DNA of 64,000 nucleotides from Larkinella sp. C7 (GCF_006149005.1 NZ_VBSL01000001.1:1-64000); one strand, 5' to 3'; shown: positions 1 through 8,557, counted from the first letter of the stretch. Notes: a model not told the origin generated them from the letters alone. Numbers and translations are program-made.

Positions 1-2
1 AA

Positions 3-545
3 AAAGGAAATTGGGTTTATTACGGACTAATGCACGGACCAATAACGGTCGAATTTTATACGGACGGTACGGTTTGGGGCAGTGTGGTGGCCAACATCTA
101 CCGGGTCGATTTGAAGAATGCCGGGAAGGGCAACGGTGTCCATGCCTACAGTTTTGAGGTACCAGCGGGATTGAAAGACGGCAACACACGCCTGATTCGG
201 GCCCGGGTGTCGGGTTCAACGTACGATCTGAAAGATTCGGGCAAACCGCTCACCTGTCCCTCGCCGGTTCGGCTGTCGGCCGAAAGCAGCGAAGGGTTAC
301 AAGTGACGGTTTTGGGCAATCCGGTTAGCGACCAGATCGAGTTGGAAGTGCGCGGAGCCGAAGGCCAGCCCCTACGGTTTCGGTTGTCCGATGCCAGTGG
401 GCGGCTATTCCAGGAACACCGGATTGAAGCGGCCAAACCGGTGGAACACCAAACCATATCCATCCAGAAGCAGCCACCCGGCCTGCTCCTGCTGCGCGTC
501 GATACCAGGGCGCAAAATCACACGCTGAAAATTCTGAAACGCTAA
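3..545 (+). CDS. C-terminal part of a T9SS-secreted protein (5' end outside window)
   Basis: The frame is open to the first base, so this is the 3' end of a longer gene. The last ~80 residues form a beta-sandwich-like type IX secretion sorting domain: VTVLGNPVSDQIEL, then RFRLSDASGRLF, then a PPGLLLLRV-type strand, ending in LKILKR. In the T9SS family this tail directs export across the outer membrane and is then removed. The upstream part looks like an Ig/fibronectin-like segment whose enzymatic partner, if any, is not visible. The ATG at position 30 is probably only an internal Met. The sorting-domain call is strong; the role of the mature protein is unknown. Confidence 0.8.
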   Translation, partial: KGNWVYYGLMHGPITVEFYTDGTVWGSVVANIYRVDLKNAGKGNGVHAYSFEVPAGLKDGNTRLIRARVSGSTYDLKDSGKPLTCPSPVRLSAESSEGLQVTVLGNPVSDQIELEVRGAEGQPLRFRLSDASGRLFQEHRIEAAKPVEHQTISIQKQPPGLLLLRVDTRAQNHTLKILKR

Positions 546-553
546 TCATTCAT

Positions 554-587
554 GCCCCCAAAAGACTCGAAGGAGTCTTTTGGGGGC
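554..587 (+). terminator. Strong hairpin terminator after the T9SS gene
   Basis: A perfect 15-bp stem (554-568 with 573-587) closes on a GAAG loop nine bases after the stop codon. No T-run follows, which is common for Bacteroidota terminators. Confidence 0.75.
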
Positions 588-682
588 CATCGAAAGTCAG
601 GGGCAACGGCATGGGGATCGATGCAGTTTATAGGGTCTTTTTCCTATATTTACCCCAGATTCCTTTAACCGACAACGCATTC

Positions 683-1879
683 ATGCAAGCCACCCTCTCT
701 CCCCCGGTTATACGTACCAAAATCCCCACGTATATCTACGCCGTGGTGTTCTCCTCGCTCTGCATCGTGTGGGGCCTGCTCTGGGACATCATGTGGCACA
801 TGAGCATTGGCCGCGACGGCCTGTTTGCGCCCCCGCATCTGCTCATGTACGTTGGAGCCGTCGTAGCGGGTGCTTTTTCCGGGTTTAAGATTCTGCAGTT
901 GACCTTCGCCAAAAGGAGTCCCGAGCGCACCAGCTCCGTCCGGTTCTGGGGCATTTTCTACGGATCGCTGGGGGCCATGTACTGCGTCTGGGGTGCCCTG
1001 ACCATGCTGACCTCCGCGCCCTTCGACGACTGGTGGCACAACACCTACGGCCTTGACGTCCAGATCCTGACTCCTCCGCATACGGTTTTGCTGATTGGCA
1101 TGATGACCGTACAATTCGGGGCCATGATTGGCGTGCTGGCGTTGCAAAACCGGGTAACCAACGATCTTTCGGCAGACAGTGCGTGGGATAAGAAACAGGC
1201 GCAGCGGCTTAAGATCATGTTTACCATTGCCGCCGGTCTGCTGTTAAGCATCCTGTATACGATGCTCGCCGAAAAACTGGGGCAGTGGGCTTCCCACCAT
1301 TCCTCCTCCTACATCACCATCGGCATTGCCTTTCCGTTTTACCTGCTGGCAGTGGGCCGCGCGTCGTCACTTCGCTATCCGATCACCCTCACGGCGGCTG
1401 CCTACATGCTGACGATGCTGATTCCGAGCTGGATTCTGCCTTTCTTCCCGGCCACGCCCCGGCTTGGCCCGGTTCTGAACCCCATCACCCACTACCAGGC
1501 CTTCATGTTCCCGCTCTTGCTGGTCATTCCCGGTTTTGTGCTCGACAAACTGCTCCACCGCTTCGATGGCGGCAAGCTCAACGACTGGCTGCTTTCTGCG
1601 CTCACCGGCACGGTTTTCATTCTGGTTGTCACGGGGGTTCAGTGGTATTTCGGCGAATTTCTCCATACATCACCCTACGCCCAAAACGGTTTTTTCTTTT
1701 CCAATTCAATGTCGTACGGAGAAGATCCTTCCTGGCCCTATCATCACCAGTTTCATCCCCACTGGCTGCAGTCGACCCCGGACTTTCTGAAGGGCATCGG
1801 GATTGCCATTCTGTGCGCCATCGGGTCGGCCCGGGTGGGACTGCTGTGGGGCAACTGGATGAAACGGGTGCAACGCTAA
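683..1879 (+). CDS. Polytopic membrane protein with duplicated D-W-H...PPH motif
   Basis: 398 residues with about nine hydrophobic segments; I do not recognise a named family. The start at 683 is preferred to the in-frame ATG at 611 because a promoter-like TATATTTA lies between them and the first TM begins soon after 683. Two motif copies are visible: D35-x2-W38-H39-x3-G-x-D45-x4-P-P-H52 and D115/D116-W118-H119-x3-G-x-D125-x5-P-P-H133. His270 and a His-rich HHQFHPH stretch (354-360) add further possible ligands. It is followed by an HLHP-motif protein and a cytochrome c on the same strand, suggesting a membrane metal or electron-transfer module. Function is inferred only from context. Confidence 0.75.
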   Translation: MQATLSPPVIRTKIPTYIYAVVFSSLCIVWGLLWDIMWHMSIGRDGLFAPPHLLMYVGAVVAGAFSGFKILQLTFAKRSPERTSSVRFWGIFYGSLGAMYCVWGALTMLTSAPFDDWWHNTYGLDVQILTPPHTVLLIGMMTVQFGAMIGVLALQNRVTNDLSADSAWDKKQAQRLKIMFTIAAGLLLSILYTMLAEKLGQWASHHSSSYITIGIAFPFYLLAVGRASSLRYPITLTAAAYMLTMLIPSWILPFFPATPRLGPVLNPITHYQAFMFPLLLVIPGFVLDKLLHRFDGGKLNDWLLSALTGTVFILVVTGVQWYFGEFLHTSPYAQNGFFFSNSMSYGEDPSWPYHHQFHPHWLQSTPDFLKGIGIAILCAIGSARVGLLWGNWMKRVQR

Positions 1880-1886
1880 GGATTAA

Positions 1887-1937
1887 GAGTTAAGAATTAT
1901 GAGTTAAGAATTATGAGTTAAGAATTATGAGTTAAGA
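1887..1937. repeat. 14-bp tandem repeat GAGTTAAGAATTAT, 3.6 copies
   Basis: Three exact copies (1887-1900, 1901-1914, 1915-1928) plus a 9-base partial copy fill most of the gap between two genes. It is the same style of short-word repeat as the hairpins elsewhere in the window, but here no reverse-complement arm is present. Confidence 0.9.
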
Positions 1938-1950
1938 GCTAATAGGTAAG

Positions 1951-3648
1951 ATGGTGCGTCCTTTCAAAATGAAGAATTTCCTGGTGCGGGTCCTGTTGTA
2001 TTCACTCATTCTCTCATTCACTCATTCTCTCATTGCTTTCGCCCACATCGGTAGTCCGGGCGTGCTGGTGCAGAAGCAGGCCGGAAAATACCAGGTGCTG
2101 GTGAGTGTTATTCCGCCGGATGTGGTGCCCGGAACGGCCAAAGTAACGGTTTATGTGGAAAGCGGCCGGGCGTCGTCCATTCTGGCGCGGCCGATCTATT
2201 TTTCGTCCGGCGACGAGGGCGCACCGGTTCACGACGAGCTTCAGGCGGTGGGTGAAAACCGCTACGAGGGCGTTGTCTGGATGATGGATTCCGGCTCGTC
2301 CAGCATCGAACTGAACATCGGCGGCCCCGACGGAAAAGCCTCCCTGGTGGCCCCGGTTCTCTCCGTCCCGACCAAAATGGAGCCTATGCCTACCGGAACC
2401 GGCGTCGGCTTGGCAGCCCTCGGCATTTTACTGGTCGTTCTGTTCATTACAACGGTGGGGGCCAGCCTGGCCGACGGAACGCTGAAACCGGGTCAGTCCG
2501 TACCCACCTCTTACCGGCGGAAGCGGCTGATCGGCATGGGCATTGCCGCCATTCTGCTGGGCGTTGGTCTGACCGGCTGGCGAACGTGGTGGACGAGTTG
2601 GGCGGACGGCTACCGCAACCACGAATTGTATGCGCCAACACCGATTCAGTCTACCGTGAAAGCAGCGGCCAACGGACAGCCGGTTCTGTCGATCCGGATC
2701 GACACCTCGCACTTTGCCGAAGGCGGCATCAAACGCCGTCGCCTGGGTTTCATCGTGCCGGATCACGGCAAGCTGATGCACGTTTTTCTGGCCCGAACGC
2801 CCGGACTCAATGCCTTTGCTCACCTCCACCCCGACCGGAAAGAACTCGATCAGTTTGAGTCGAATCTGCCTGATTTGCCCGCAGGCCAGTATCTGCTGTA
2901 TGCCGATGTGGTATTCCGCAGCGGTTTTGCTGAAACCCTGACCGACACCATCACGATTCCCGATCGTTCCCAAAAAACCGTTGCGGATGGGAAAAACCGG
3001 ACGGAAACCGATCGGGACGATAGCTGGCTGGTGACGGAAGCCATGGGGGTCAAACCCAATGCCGTGGGCTTGCCTCACCTCGACGATGACATGGTGCTGT
3101 GCGGCATTCCGGGGGCCAGTTCAAAGCTGAGCGATGGTTCGACCATGCTCTGGACCGACAAACCGGCTGCTGTGCTGGAAACCGGAACCCCCTATGTCCT
3201 TAAGTTCGCCCTTGCCGACGCCCAGGGCAAACCCGCACCCCTGGAACCGTATCTGGGAATGGGTGGCCACGCGGCCATTGTCCGTTCCGACGGCACGGTG
3301 TATATTCACCTGCATCCGGTGGGAACGTATTCGATGGCGGCCGAATCCTTTCTGGTCGACCGCATTGCCGACACCACCCGCCGGTTTCAGTATCCTGATG
3401 CCACCCAATTCCGCGACAGCATCGACCGCTATGTGGCCCGGCTGAAACAGTTGCCCGAAGCGGAGAAAAATGCGTTGCTGCTGGCGGGGATGCCCGCGAT
3501 GTCGCACCCGATGAAGGTCAATAACATGGTCGAATTTCCGTATGCTTTTCCCCGATCCGGCCATTATCGCATCTGGATTCAGGTCAAACGCAATGGACAG
3601 GTGCTGACGGGCGTTTTTGATACGCAGGTGAAGGACGGTTTGCTCTAA
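1951..3648 (+). CDS. Membrane-anchored periplasmic protein with two HLHP motifs (YtkA/cupredoxin-like)
   Basis: 565 residues. A signal peptide ends near residue 31 (FAH). A first beta-rich domain follows, then a TM near residues 148-175, a second TM near 190-208, and two further beta-rich domains. Each of the last two carries a His-Leu-His-Pro motif (H291/H293 and H453/H455) next to a second His and Met-rich stretch. This pattern resembles YtkA-like/copper-handling domains, but that is a judgement by eye. The start could also be the ATG at 1969 (MKNFLV). Spacing to the downstream cytochrome c is 33 bases, so co-transcription is likely. The signal-peptide DNA contains a 2 x 16-bp tandem repeat. 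Confidence 0.65.
   Translation: MVRPFKMKNFLVRVLLYSLILSFTHSLIAFAHIGSPGVLVQKQAGKYQVLVSVIPPDVVPGTAKVTVYVESGRASSILARPIYFSSGDEGAPVHDELQAVGENRYEGVVWMMDSGSSSIELNIGGPDGKASLVAPVLSVPTKMEPMPTGTGVGLAALGILLVVLFITTVGASLADGTLKPGQSVPTSYRRKRLIGMGIAAILLGVGLTGWRTWWTSWADGYRNHELYAPTPIQSTVKAAANGQPVLSIRIDTSHFAEGGIKRRRLGFIVPDHGKLMHVFLARTPGLNAFAHLHPDRKELDQFESNLPDLPAGQYLLYADVVFRSGFAETLTDTITIPDRSQKTVADGKNRTETDRDDSWLVTEAMGVKPNAVGLPHLDDDMVLCGIPGASSKLSDGSTMLWTDKPAAVLETGTPYVLKFALADAQGKPAPLEPYLGMGGHAAIVRSDGTVYIHLHPVGTYSMAAESFLVDRIADTTRRFQYPDATQFRDSIDRYVARLKQLPEAEKNALLLAGMPAMSHPMKVNNMVEFPYAFPRSGHYRIWIQVKRNGQVLTGVFDTQVKDGLL
2003..2034. repeat. 2 x 16-bp tandem repeat inside signal-peptide codons
   Basis: CACTCATTCTCTCATT occurs twice back to back (2003-2018, 2019-2034). 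Because 16 is not a multiple of three, the two copies are read in different frames, as SLILS then FTHSLI; both are hydrophobic enough to form the signal-peptide core. The word resembles the CTCATTCACTCA words of the intergenic hairpin at 39622-39668. Confidence 0.9.
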
Positions 3649-3681
3649 TCGTCTATCTTTACGAAAAGTCAACTTTGCGTT

Positions 3682-4083
3682 ATGAGAATTGTGTGTATAT
3701 GGAGTCTTTTTTTTCTGACGACAACCGTTTTTGCTCAAACTAAAAAACCAGCGTTAAAAGCCGGACCGGGCCACAAGGTGTACGAACAGTATTGCCTCAC
3801 CTGCCACCAGGCCGATGGCGGTGGCGTTCCGAACCTGAATCCGCCCCTGAAGCAGACCGACTGGGTGCAGGGCGACAAAACCCGGCTGATCAACGTCATT
3901 CTGAAAGGACTCCAGGAACCGATCGAAATCAATGGAGAAACGTTTGACAATGTGATGCCCGCCCATGATTTTCTTTCCGATAAAGAAATTGCTGACGTTC
4001 TGACGTTCATTCGCAACAGTTTTGGAAACAAAGCCGATGCCATTACGGCGGAGGACGTGAAGAAAGTGCGAAGTGCGAAATAA
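3682..4083 (+). CDS. Periplasmic class I cytochrome c
   Basis: 133 residues with a Sec signal peptide (cut near residue 18, VFA/QT). The haem-binding CLTCH motif has C38, C41 and H42, and the likely distal ligand is M92 in DNVMPAHDF, followed by the typical C-terminal helix (DKEIADVLTFIRNSF). It is a small single-haem electron carrier. It lies 33 bases behind the HLHP-motif membrane protein, with the duplicated-motif polytopic protein upstream, so it may accept electrons from, or deliver them to, that pair. Confidence 0.93.
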   Translation: MRIVCIWSLFFLTTTVFAQTKKPALKAGPGHKVYEQYCLTCHQADGGGVPNLNPPLKQTDWVQGDKTRLINVILKGLQEPIEINGETFDNVMPAHDFLSDKEIADVLTFIRNSFGNKADAITAEDVKKVRSAK

Positions 4084-4170
4084 AACTGTATGCACTGTGA
4101 TTAGAAAGATTAATGGATTAACTATGACCGTTGATAAATCCTGAAAACCGATCAGGAAACGCCTAAACCC

Positions 4171-5007
4171 ATGAAAAACCGTCTCTTTGCTACCCTTTTT
4201 GCCTTTAGTCTGCTGGCTTCGGCCTTTGCCCAACCCAAGTCGCCGGTGGGCCTGCAATTGTATAGTTTCCGGGAACAATTTCCGAAAGATGTGCCCGGAA
4301 TGCTGGCGAAAGTCCGCCAGATGGGTTTCCGGGAAGTCGAACTGGCCGGAACGTACGGCATGGAACCCGCTGAATTTCGGAAACTGGTTGAAAAAAACGG
4401 ACTGAAACCGATCAGCACCGGGGCTTCCTACGAGGATTTGTCCAATAACGTTCCGAAGGTACTGGCCGAAGCCAAAGCACTGGGCGTCAAATACGTAATG
4501 TGTGCCTGGATTCCGCACAATGGCGACGTCTTTACGCTGGAAGATGCCAAAAAAGCGGCTGATGTGTTCAACACCGCCGGAAAACTCCTGAAAGACCACG
4601 GCATTCTGTTCTGCTACCACATTCACGGCTACGAGTTCCAACCGTATAAAGACGGCACGTTTTTCGATTATTTAGCCGAAAATCTGGAGCCTCGCTATTG
4701 TAACTTTGAAATGGACGTCTTCTGGGTAAAACACCCCGGTCAGGACCCGATTGCACTCCTGAAAAAATACCCGAACCGCTTCCCGCTCATGCACCTGAAA
4801 GACCGCAAACCCGGCACCCCCGGCAACAACACCGGCCACGTCGACGTGGAATCGAACGTGGCCATTGGCAAAGGCGATCTGGGCATTGCCGAGATTATGA
4901 AGCAGGCCAAAAAATCGGGCGTCAAGCACTATTTCATCGAAGACGAATCTTCACGCTCGATGGAGCAAATGCCCGAAAGCATAGCGTATTTGCAGAGCTT
5001 GAAATAA
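4171..5007 (+). CDS. Secreted sugar phosphate isomerase/epimerase-family TIM barrel
   Basis: 278 residues with a signal peptide (ASAFA/QP near residue 20), then an AP-endonuclease-2/xylose-isomerase-like barrel: VGLQLYSFREQF on strand 1, REVELAGTYG, FCYHIHGYEF, FEMDVFWVKHPG, LMHLKDRKPG and HYFIEDES. The His, Glu and Asp residues at the strand ends are the usual metal ligands of the family. Members act on free sugars or inositol-type substrates; the substrate here cannot be told. Export suggests periplasmic sugar processing. It stands alone, with a terminator just after the stop. Confidence 0.88.
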   Translation: MKNRLFATLFAFSLLASAFAQPKSPVGLQLYSFREQFPKDVPGMLAKVRQMGFREVELAGTYGMEPAEFRKLVEKNGLKPISTGASYEDLSNNVPKVLAEAKALGVKYVMCAWIPHNGDVFTLEDAKKAADVFNTAGKLLKDHGILFCYHIHGYEFQPYKDGTFFDYLAENLEPRYCNFEMDVFWVKHPGQDPIALLKKYPNRFPLMHLKDRKPGTPGNNTGHVDVESNVAIGKGDLGIAEIMKQAKKSGVKHYFIEDESSRSMEQMPESIAYLQSLK

Positions 5008-5014
5008 GCACAAA

Positions 5015-5034
5015 AAAAGCCCTTGCGGGCTTTT
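5015..5034 (+). terminator. Bidirectional intrinsic terminator
   Basis: AAAAGCCC (5015-5022) pairs with GGGCTTTT (5027-5034) around a TTGC loop. It lies between two convergent genes and can serve both strands. Confidence 0.85.
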
Positions 5035-5055
5035 CAAGTCTGTATTGATCTTAAA

Positions 5056-5463
5056 TCAGGCCGAAACCTTCAGGTGTTTGCCACTAGCTTCCCGGTTTTT
5101 CTGCGGATCGTAGGCGATGAAGAACGTCAGCCACGAACGACGCGCCAGCCGGAAAAAATAGGGCGTCAGGATCACCAGTGTCGGCACCAGTCCCATCAGG
5201 TAATAATCCAGATCGACCTTCAGCCAGCTCACGAACACGAAGAAGGTAAGAAGGGTGTAGATCGTGTAAAATGCGTAACTCACAAACATCGAACCCCAGT
5301 AGAATCCCGGTTCCGGAATAAGGGCTTCCCCACAATGCGAACAGTTTTCGTGCATTTCATCAAACCGGCGGCTGTAGGCACTGCTGGTGATGAAAAAGTC
5401 GCCCTGATGACAACGGGGACATTTGTTGAACACGACGCTATACAATCGATTATCTTTTAACAT
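5056..5463 (-). CDS. DUF983 family membrane protein
   Basis: 135 residues. Two CxxC pairs (CPRCHQGDFF near the N-terminus and CSHCGEAL near residue 41) are followed by the family signature EPGFYWGSMFVSYA and two TM helices (about 58-78 and 85-103). The layout is that of DUF983, a small Bacteroidota/alphaproteobacterial membrane protein with a likely zinc-ribbon head. The molecular function is unknown. It lies downstream of the AraC gene on the same strand with a 120-base gap. Confidence 0.85.
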   Translation of the reverse strand: MLKDNRLYSVVFNKCPRCHQGDFFITSSAYSRRFDEMHENCSHCGEALIPEPGFYWGSMFVSYAFYTIYTLLTFFVFVSWLKVDLDYYLMGLVPTLVILTPYFFRLARRSWLTFFIAYDPQKNREASGKHLKVSA

Positions 5464-5583
5464 GGCTTTCGGACGTTAACATACCCAGAAGCCGCCGGGC
5501 GGCCATCAGGTATGCAACAAAGGTACGTCATGGGTCCCCCTTTCGGAAAGACAGAACCGGACAGGTATGGTACAAATCAACGA

Positions 5584-6447
5584 TCAGGCACTCACCGACT
5601 GGCGAAATTCGGCGGGCGTTTGGCGGGTGTGTTTTTTGAAAAACCGGACAAAATAAGACGGATCGTCGAAGCCCAGCAGAAAACTGATTTCTTTCACCGA
5701 CCGGGTGGTATGCGTCAGCAGCCGTTGCGCTTCGATGGTCAGCCGTTCGTGCAGCAACTGGCTGGCGGTTTTTCCCAGCACCTTTTTACAGATGGAATTG
5801 AGGTAGTTGGGTGTCAGGTGCATCTGTTCGGCATAAGCCGCCACTTCCCGAACCGTTAAAAACTGCTGTTCCAGCAATTCCTCATACTGCCGGATTTTGT
5901 CGAAAAGATGGGTATCGGTATCGGTCTGTTTTTCGGTATATAGCCGGTTGGCGGCTTCCAGCATGAGGTGAACAAAGGAGAGTAAAATCTCCGTCCGGTT
6001 GGGCAGTCGCGTTTCGTATTCCTGCCAGGTATACGTAAATAAATCCTGAAAAAGAGCCGACGAACCCGCCACTTCCAGCAGCGGCTGGTGTTGGTGCGAA
6101 TGGAAAAACGGATACTGAAACAAGCGATTTCCAAACCGGCTTCGGCAAAAATTGGCTTCAAAAAACAGGTTGAAGCCTTCTATATCGTCGGACAACTGCC
6201 AGCTGTGAACCTGCCCCGGGGTGAGAAAATAGAGCTGGTGGGGTGCAATCGCATACGTTTTGAAGTCGATGGTATGCGTGCCGCTGCCCTTAACAATCCA
6301 CATCACGAGGTAAAACGTGTGCGAATGCGGTTTGTCGATTCCTTTAAATTCCTGCACCAGTTTCTCCAGCCGCGTCATGTAAAAGAGCGCGTTGGGCTCG
6401 TGACGGGGAAACGCCTGAAGATTGTAAACCGGTACGGGCGTGGACAT
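5584..6447 (-). CDS. AraC-family transcriptional regulator
   Basis: 287 residues. The N-terminal half is a cupin-like sensing domain (HSHTFYLVMWIVKGSGTH, then PHQLYFLTPGQVHSWQL). The C-terminal ~100 residues form the double helix-turn-helix: LTVREVAAYAEQMHLTPNYLNSICK, then SVKEISFLLGFDDPSYFVRFFKKHTRQTPAEFR. Such proteins bind a small ligand and activate nearby genes. The DUF983 gene follows on the same strand, but there is no evidence that it is the target. Confidence 0.93.
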   Translation of the reverse strand: MSTPVPVYNLQAFPRHEPNALFYMTRLEKLVQEFKGIDKPHSHTFYLVMWIVKGSGTHTIDFKTYAIAPHQLYFLTPGQVHSWQLSDDIEGFNLFFEANFCRSRFGNRLFQYPFFHSHQHQPLLEVAGSSALFQDLFTYTWQEYETRLPNRTEILLSFVHLMLEAANRLYTEKQTDTDTHLFDKIRQYEELLEQQFLTVREVAAYAEQMHLTPNYLNSICKKVLGKTASQLLHERLTIEAQRLLTHTTRSVKEISFLLGFDDPSYFVRFFKKHTRQTPAEFRQSVSA

Positions 6448-6476
6448 GGTTGTTTTTAAATTTTATGATAAATGTA

Positions 6477-6548
6477 AAATGATAAATGATGAATAGAAAA
6501 GTGGGGCGGGCGCATGCTAAGCACCTTTACATTCATCATTTATCATTT
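6477..6548. repeat. Word-hairpin, AAATGATAAATG family
   Basis: A perfect 18-bp inverted repeat (6477-6494 with 6531-6548) with a 36-base GC-rich loop. Weaker pairing continues outward through ATGTAAAAT-type words. It fills the gap between the AraC start and the NlpC/P60 stop at 6565. The same words recur at 28118-28214 and 30263-30342. Confidence 0.85.
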
Positions 6549-6564
6549 GATATTTTACATTCTT

Positions 6565-7689
6565 TTAAATCCCCGTTTTTACAACCCTTTTGACCCGCAA
6601 AAATCGGTTCAATTCGTAGGCGTCGAAATTCGGTGCTGCCGGATCGACGCTGGTGACCCGGATGTGGCCCGATGCGTGGATAAACTCGTTGTTACCAATC
6701 CACATGGCGACGTGAACCACGCGCTCGGGTTTATCGGCGGTGGCGGGTTCACCAAAGAACAGCAGGTCGCCAGGTTTGAGTTGGGCGAAGGTTTTGTTGG
6801 GCGTGTCGATCAGTTCGCCCTCGTTCACCTGCTGCGACGCATCGCGCGACAATTGCTGCCCGTTGAGCAGGTAAACGGTTTTGGTAAAACCGCTGCAATC
6901 CATGCCCTTCACCGACGTGCCGCCCCACAAATACGGAATACCCATCAGACTTTTCGCCGTGCTGACCAGGGCTTCTTCCGTGGGTTTGGCGGTTTCTTTC
7001 CACCGATCAAACCGCTGGGCTTCCCGTTTGGAAACATAGCCCGTCCGGCCGTCGGGATACCGGACCTGAAAATACTGCCGCTGTTCGCTGACCAGCACCA
7101 GCGTATTCCCGGCCACAATGTCGGATACGGTTTGGGATCGTTTGCCCGGTTCGCTGTAGACAAACCCGAAAGGACGCGTGTAGATGATTTTTTCAGCCGA
7201 CTGCCACTGTTCAAAATCGGCCTTCGTCATCAGTTGGATGGCACCCGCATCTGTCCAGGCAATGTACTGATCGGGCGTTTGCACCTGATACCAGCCCCGG
7301 TCTTTGTCCCATACTTTCAGCGGCATGCCCAGCAGGGCCTGCGTGGACAGTTCGGCGGCATTCCGGGCGTTGGAGCGCAAATTGGCAACGGATACATTGG
7401 CAACGGCGTAGATCCTTTCACCCAAAACCGGTGAGGGTAACAATTGAATCTGATCGACAACCGCCACATCCGCGGCTTTCAATTGCGTGAGTAAAGCCTG
7501 TTTGGCTTCGGGTAGGTTGGTAAAACCGGTCAGTTGACCCGACGAATCTGCTTCCACATTGAAAATCGCCACCCGTTTATCCGGCGCATACTGCTTCCGA
7601 ACAGCATCAACAACCTGACTGATGGATTGCGTAAAACCGTCGGCGGAGATCATAAAAAGCAGCGAAAATCCAATAAAGATTCGTTTCAT
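6565..7689 (-). CDS. Secreted NlpC/P60 peptidoglycan peptidase with SH3-like domains
   Basis: 374 residues with a signal peptide (cut near residue 20). The middle (about 85-225) holds two bacterial SH3-like modules (VANLRSNARNAAELSTQ and FQVRYPDGRTGYVSK). The C-terminal NlpC/P60 domain has the catalytic Cys265 (GMDCSGF), His326 (VVHVAMWIG) and His338 (FIHASG). The family cleaves gamma-D-Glu-diamino-acid bonds in wall peptides. A dipeptide epimerase in the window could act on the Ala-Glu products of such enzymes, although it is in a separate operon. The start has a clear signal peptide directly behind it. Confidence 0.95.
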   Translation of the reverse strand: MKRIFIGFSLLFMISADGFTQSISQVVDAVRKQYAPDKRVAIFNVEADSSGQLTGFTNLPEAKQALLTQLKAADVAVVDQIQLLPSPVLGERIYAVANVSVANLRSNARNAAELSTQALLGMPLKVWDKDRGWYQVQTPDQYIAWTDAGAIQLMTKADFEQWQSAEKIIYTRPFGFVYSEPGKRSQTVSDIVAGNTLVLVSEQRQYFQVRYPDGRTGYVSKREAQRFDRWKETAKPTEEALVSTAKSLMGIPYLWGGTSVKGMDCSGFTKTVYLLNGQQLSRDASQQVNEGELIDTPNKTFAQLKPGDLLFFGEPATADKPERVVHVAMWIGNNEFIHASGHIRVTSVDPAAPNFDAYELNRFLRVKRVVKTGI

Positions 7690-7818
7690 GGTACCCAGAA
7701 AAGAAGAAAGATAACAGACGAAAGAGAAAAGACCTATACCGAATGATTCAAATTTCTGATATTCATTGCTCTGGAATCGATTGAATCAGGCATCGGCCGG
7801 CAGAACGCACAAAAATAC

Positions 7819-7850
7819 AAAAGCCGGAAGCAAATTCGTCTCCGGCTTTT
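7819..7850 (-). terminator. Intrinsic terminator of the 7873 lipoprotein gene
   Basis: Ten-base arms (7819-7828 and 7841-7850, AAAAGCCGGA/TCCGGCTTTT) lie just past the stop. Read leftward they are followed by T-rich DNA. Confidence 0.85.
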
Positions 7851-7872
7851 TATAGTTTTTGGTTTACGGTTT

Positions 7873-8337
7873 TTATTTATTCGCGTTGAAAGACAGCAGC
7901 AGTTCGTCGCCAGTTTCGGAGGTTCCGGAAACATTAAAGATGATGAAACCGCCGTCGGCATCGCCAATCCGTTCGCCATCGGCATACAGCCCAAAAACTT
8001 TCCCGGACTCCCGCACATCGACTTCCAGGTCTTCCAGCACCGGAATGGTTCCTTCGCCTTCAATCACGAGGTTTACATTCATCAGCACTTTTCCATCCGA
8101 TTTTTTGGTCAGTTTCACCGTTCCGGAAGCGACCGTTTTGCCGCTTTCCACCACGGGTAATTTTTCCAGTTCGACTTCGTTGGCGCCGTTGATGAAGTGG
8201 AAAGAGCTCAGTTTGTACGTTCCTGCTACTTTGGCCGCCGGTTCAGCAGGCTGATCGGGTTTGGGATCGTCGTTGTTGTCCTTTTTACAAGCAGCCAGTA
8301 CACCGAGTACAAACAGAAAAACGAGTATTTTTTTCAT
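7873..8337 (-). CDS. Small lipoprotein, unknown function
   Basis: 154 residues from the ATG at 8337 (MKKILVFLF). A longer in-frame start exists upstream but would put a non-signal stretch before the lipobox. The lipobox LGVLAACKKD predicts lipidation at the Cys near residue 17. A linker DDPKPDQPAEPAAKVAGTYK leads into a lipocalin-like beta domain (YKLSSFHFING...), a common layout of small Bacteroidota outer-membrane lipoproteins. No named family recognised. Its own promoter-like box and terminator suggest a single-gene unit. Confidence 0.8.
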   Translation of the reverse strand: MKKILVFLFVLGVLAACKKDNNDDPKPDQPAEPAAKVAGTYKLSSFHFINGANEVELEKLPVVESGKTVASGTVKLTKKSDGKVLMNVNLVIEGEGTIPVLEDLEVDVRESGKVFGLYADGERIGDADGGFIIFNVSGTSETGDELLLSFNANK

Positions 8338-8360
8338 CAGTAGAGTTGTTTTGTTCGCTG

Positions 8361-8368
8361 CAAACCTA
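8361..8368 (-). promoter_or_regulatory. Bacteroidota -7 box upstream of the 7873 lipoprotein gene
   Basis: On the minus strand this reads TAGGTTTG, a full match to the TAnnTTTG consensus, 23 bases before the start codon. A clear -33 TTTG at the right spacing is not visible. Confidence 0.5.
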
Positions 8369-8525
8369 GCGTTGAACAAACCGTATCTCAACCGATGGTT
8401 ACCTGAATCGTCATTTTGCCTACTTGAACCGTTAGCAATGGTTCCTGAATCCGATCAGGTGGGTAAGCAGGTGACGAAAGACGGGTGCCGGATTTGCGGG
8501 TTGGCAGGATGTAAGCGAACCGTAA

Positions 8526-8557
8526 CAGCCTTGCGGAAAGTTGTTTCCGCAAGGCTG
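8526..8557. terminator. Perfect 14-bp hairpin
   Basis: Arms 8526-8539 and 8544-8557 (CAGCCTTGCGGAAA and its complement) around a four-base loop. It lies where a terminator for the possible minus-strand remnant would be. Confidence 0.6.

Noticed and set aside
5023-5460. Plus-strand 145-codon frame
   Set aside because: It is the exact antisense shadow of the DUF983 gene, whose CxxC and TM features are clear.
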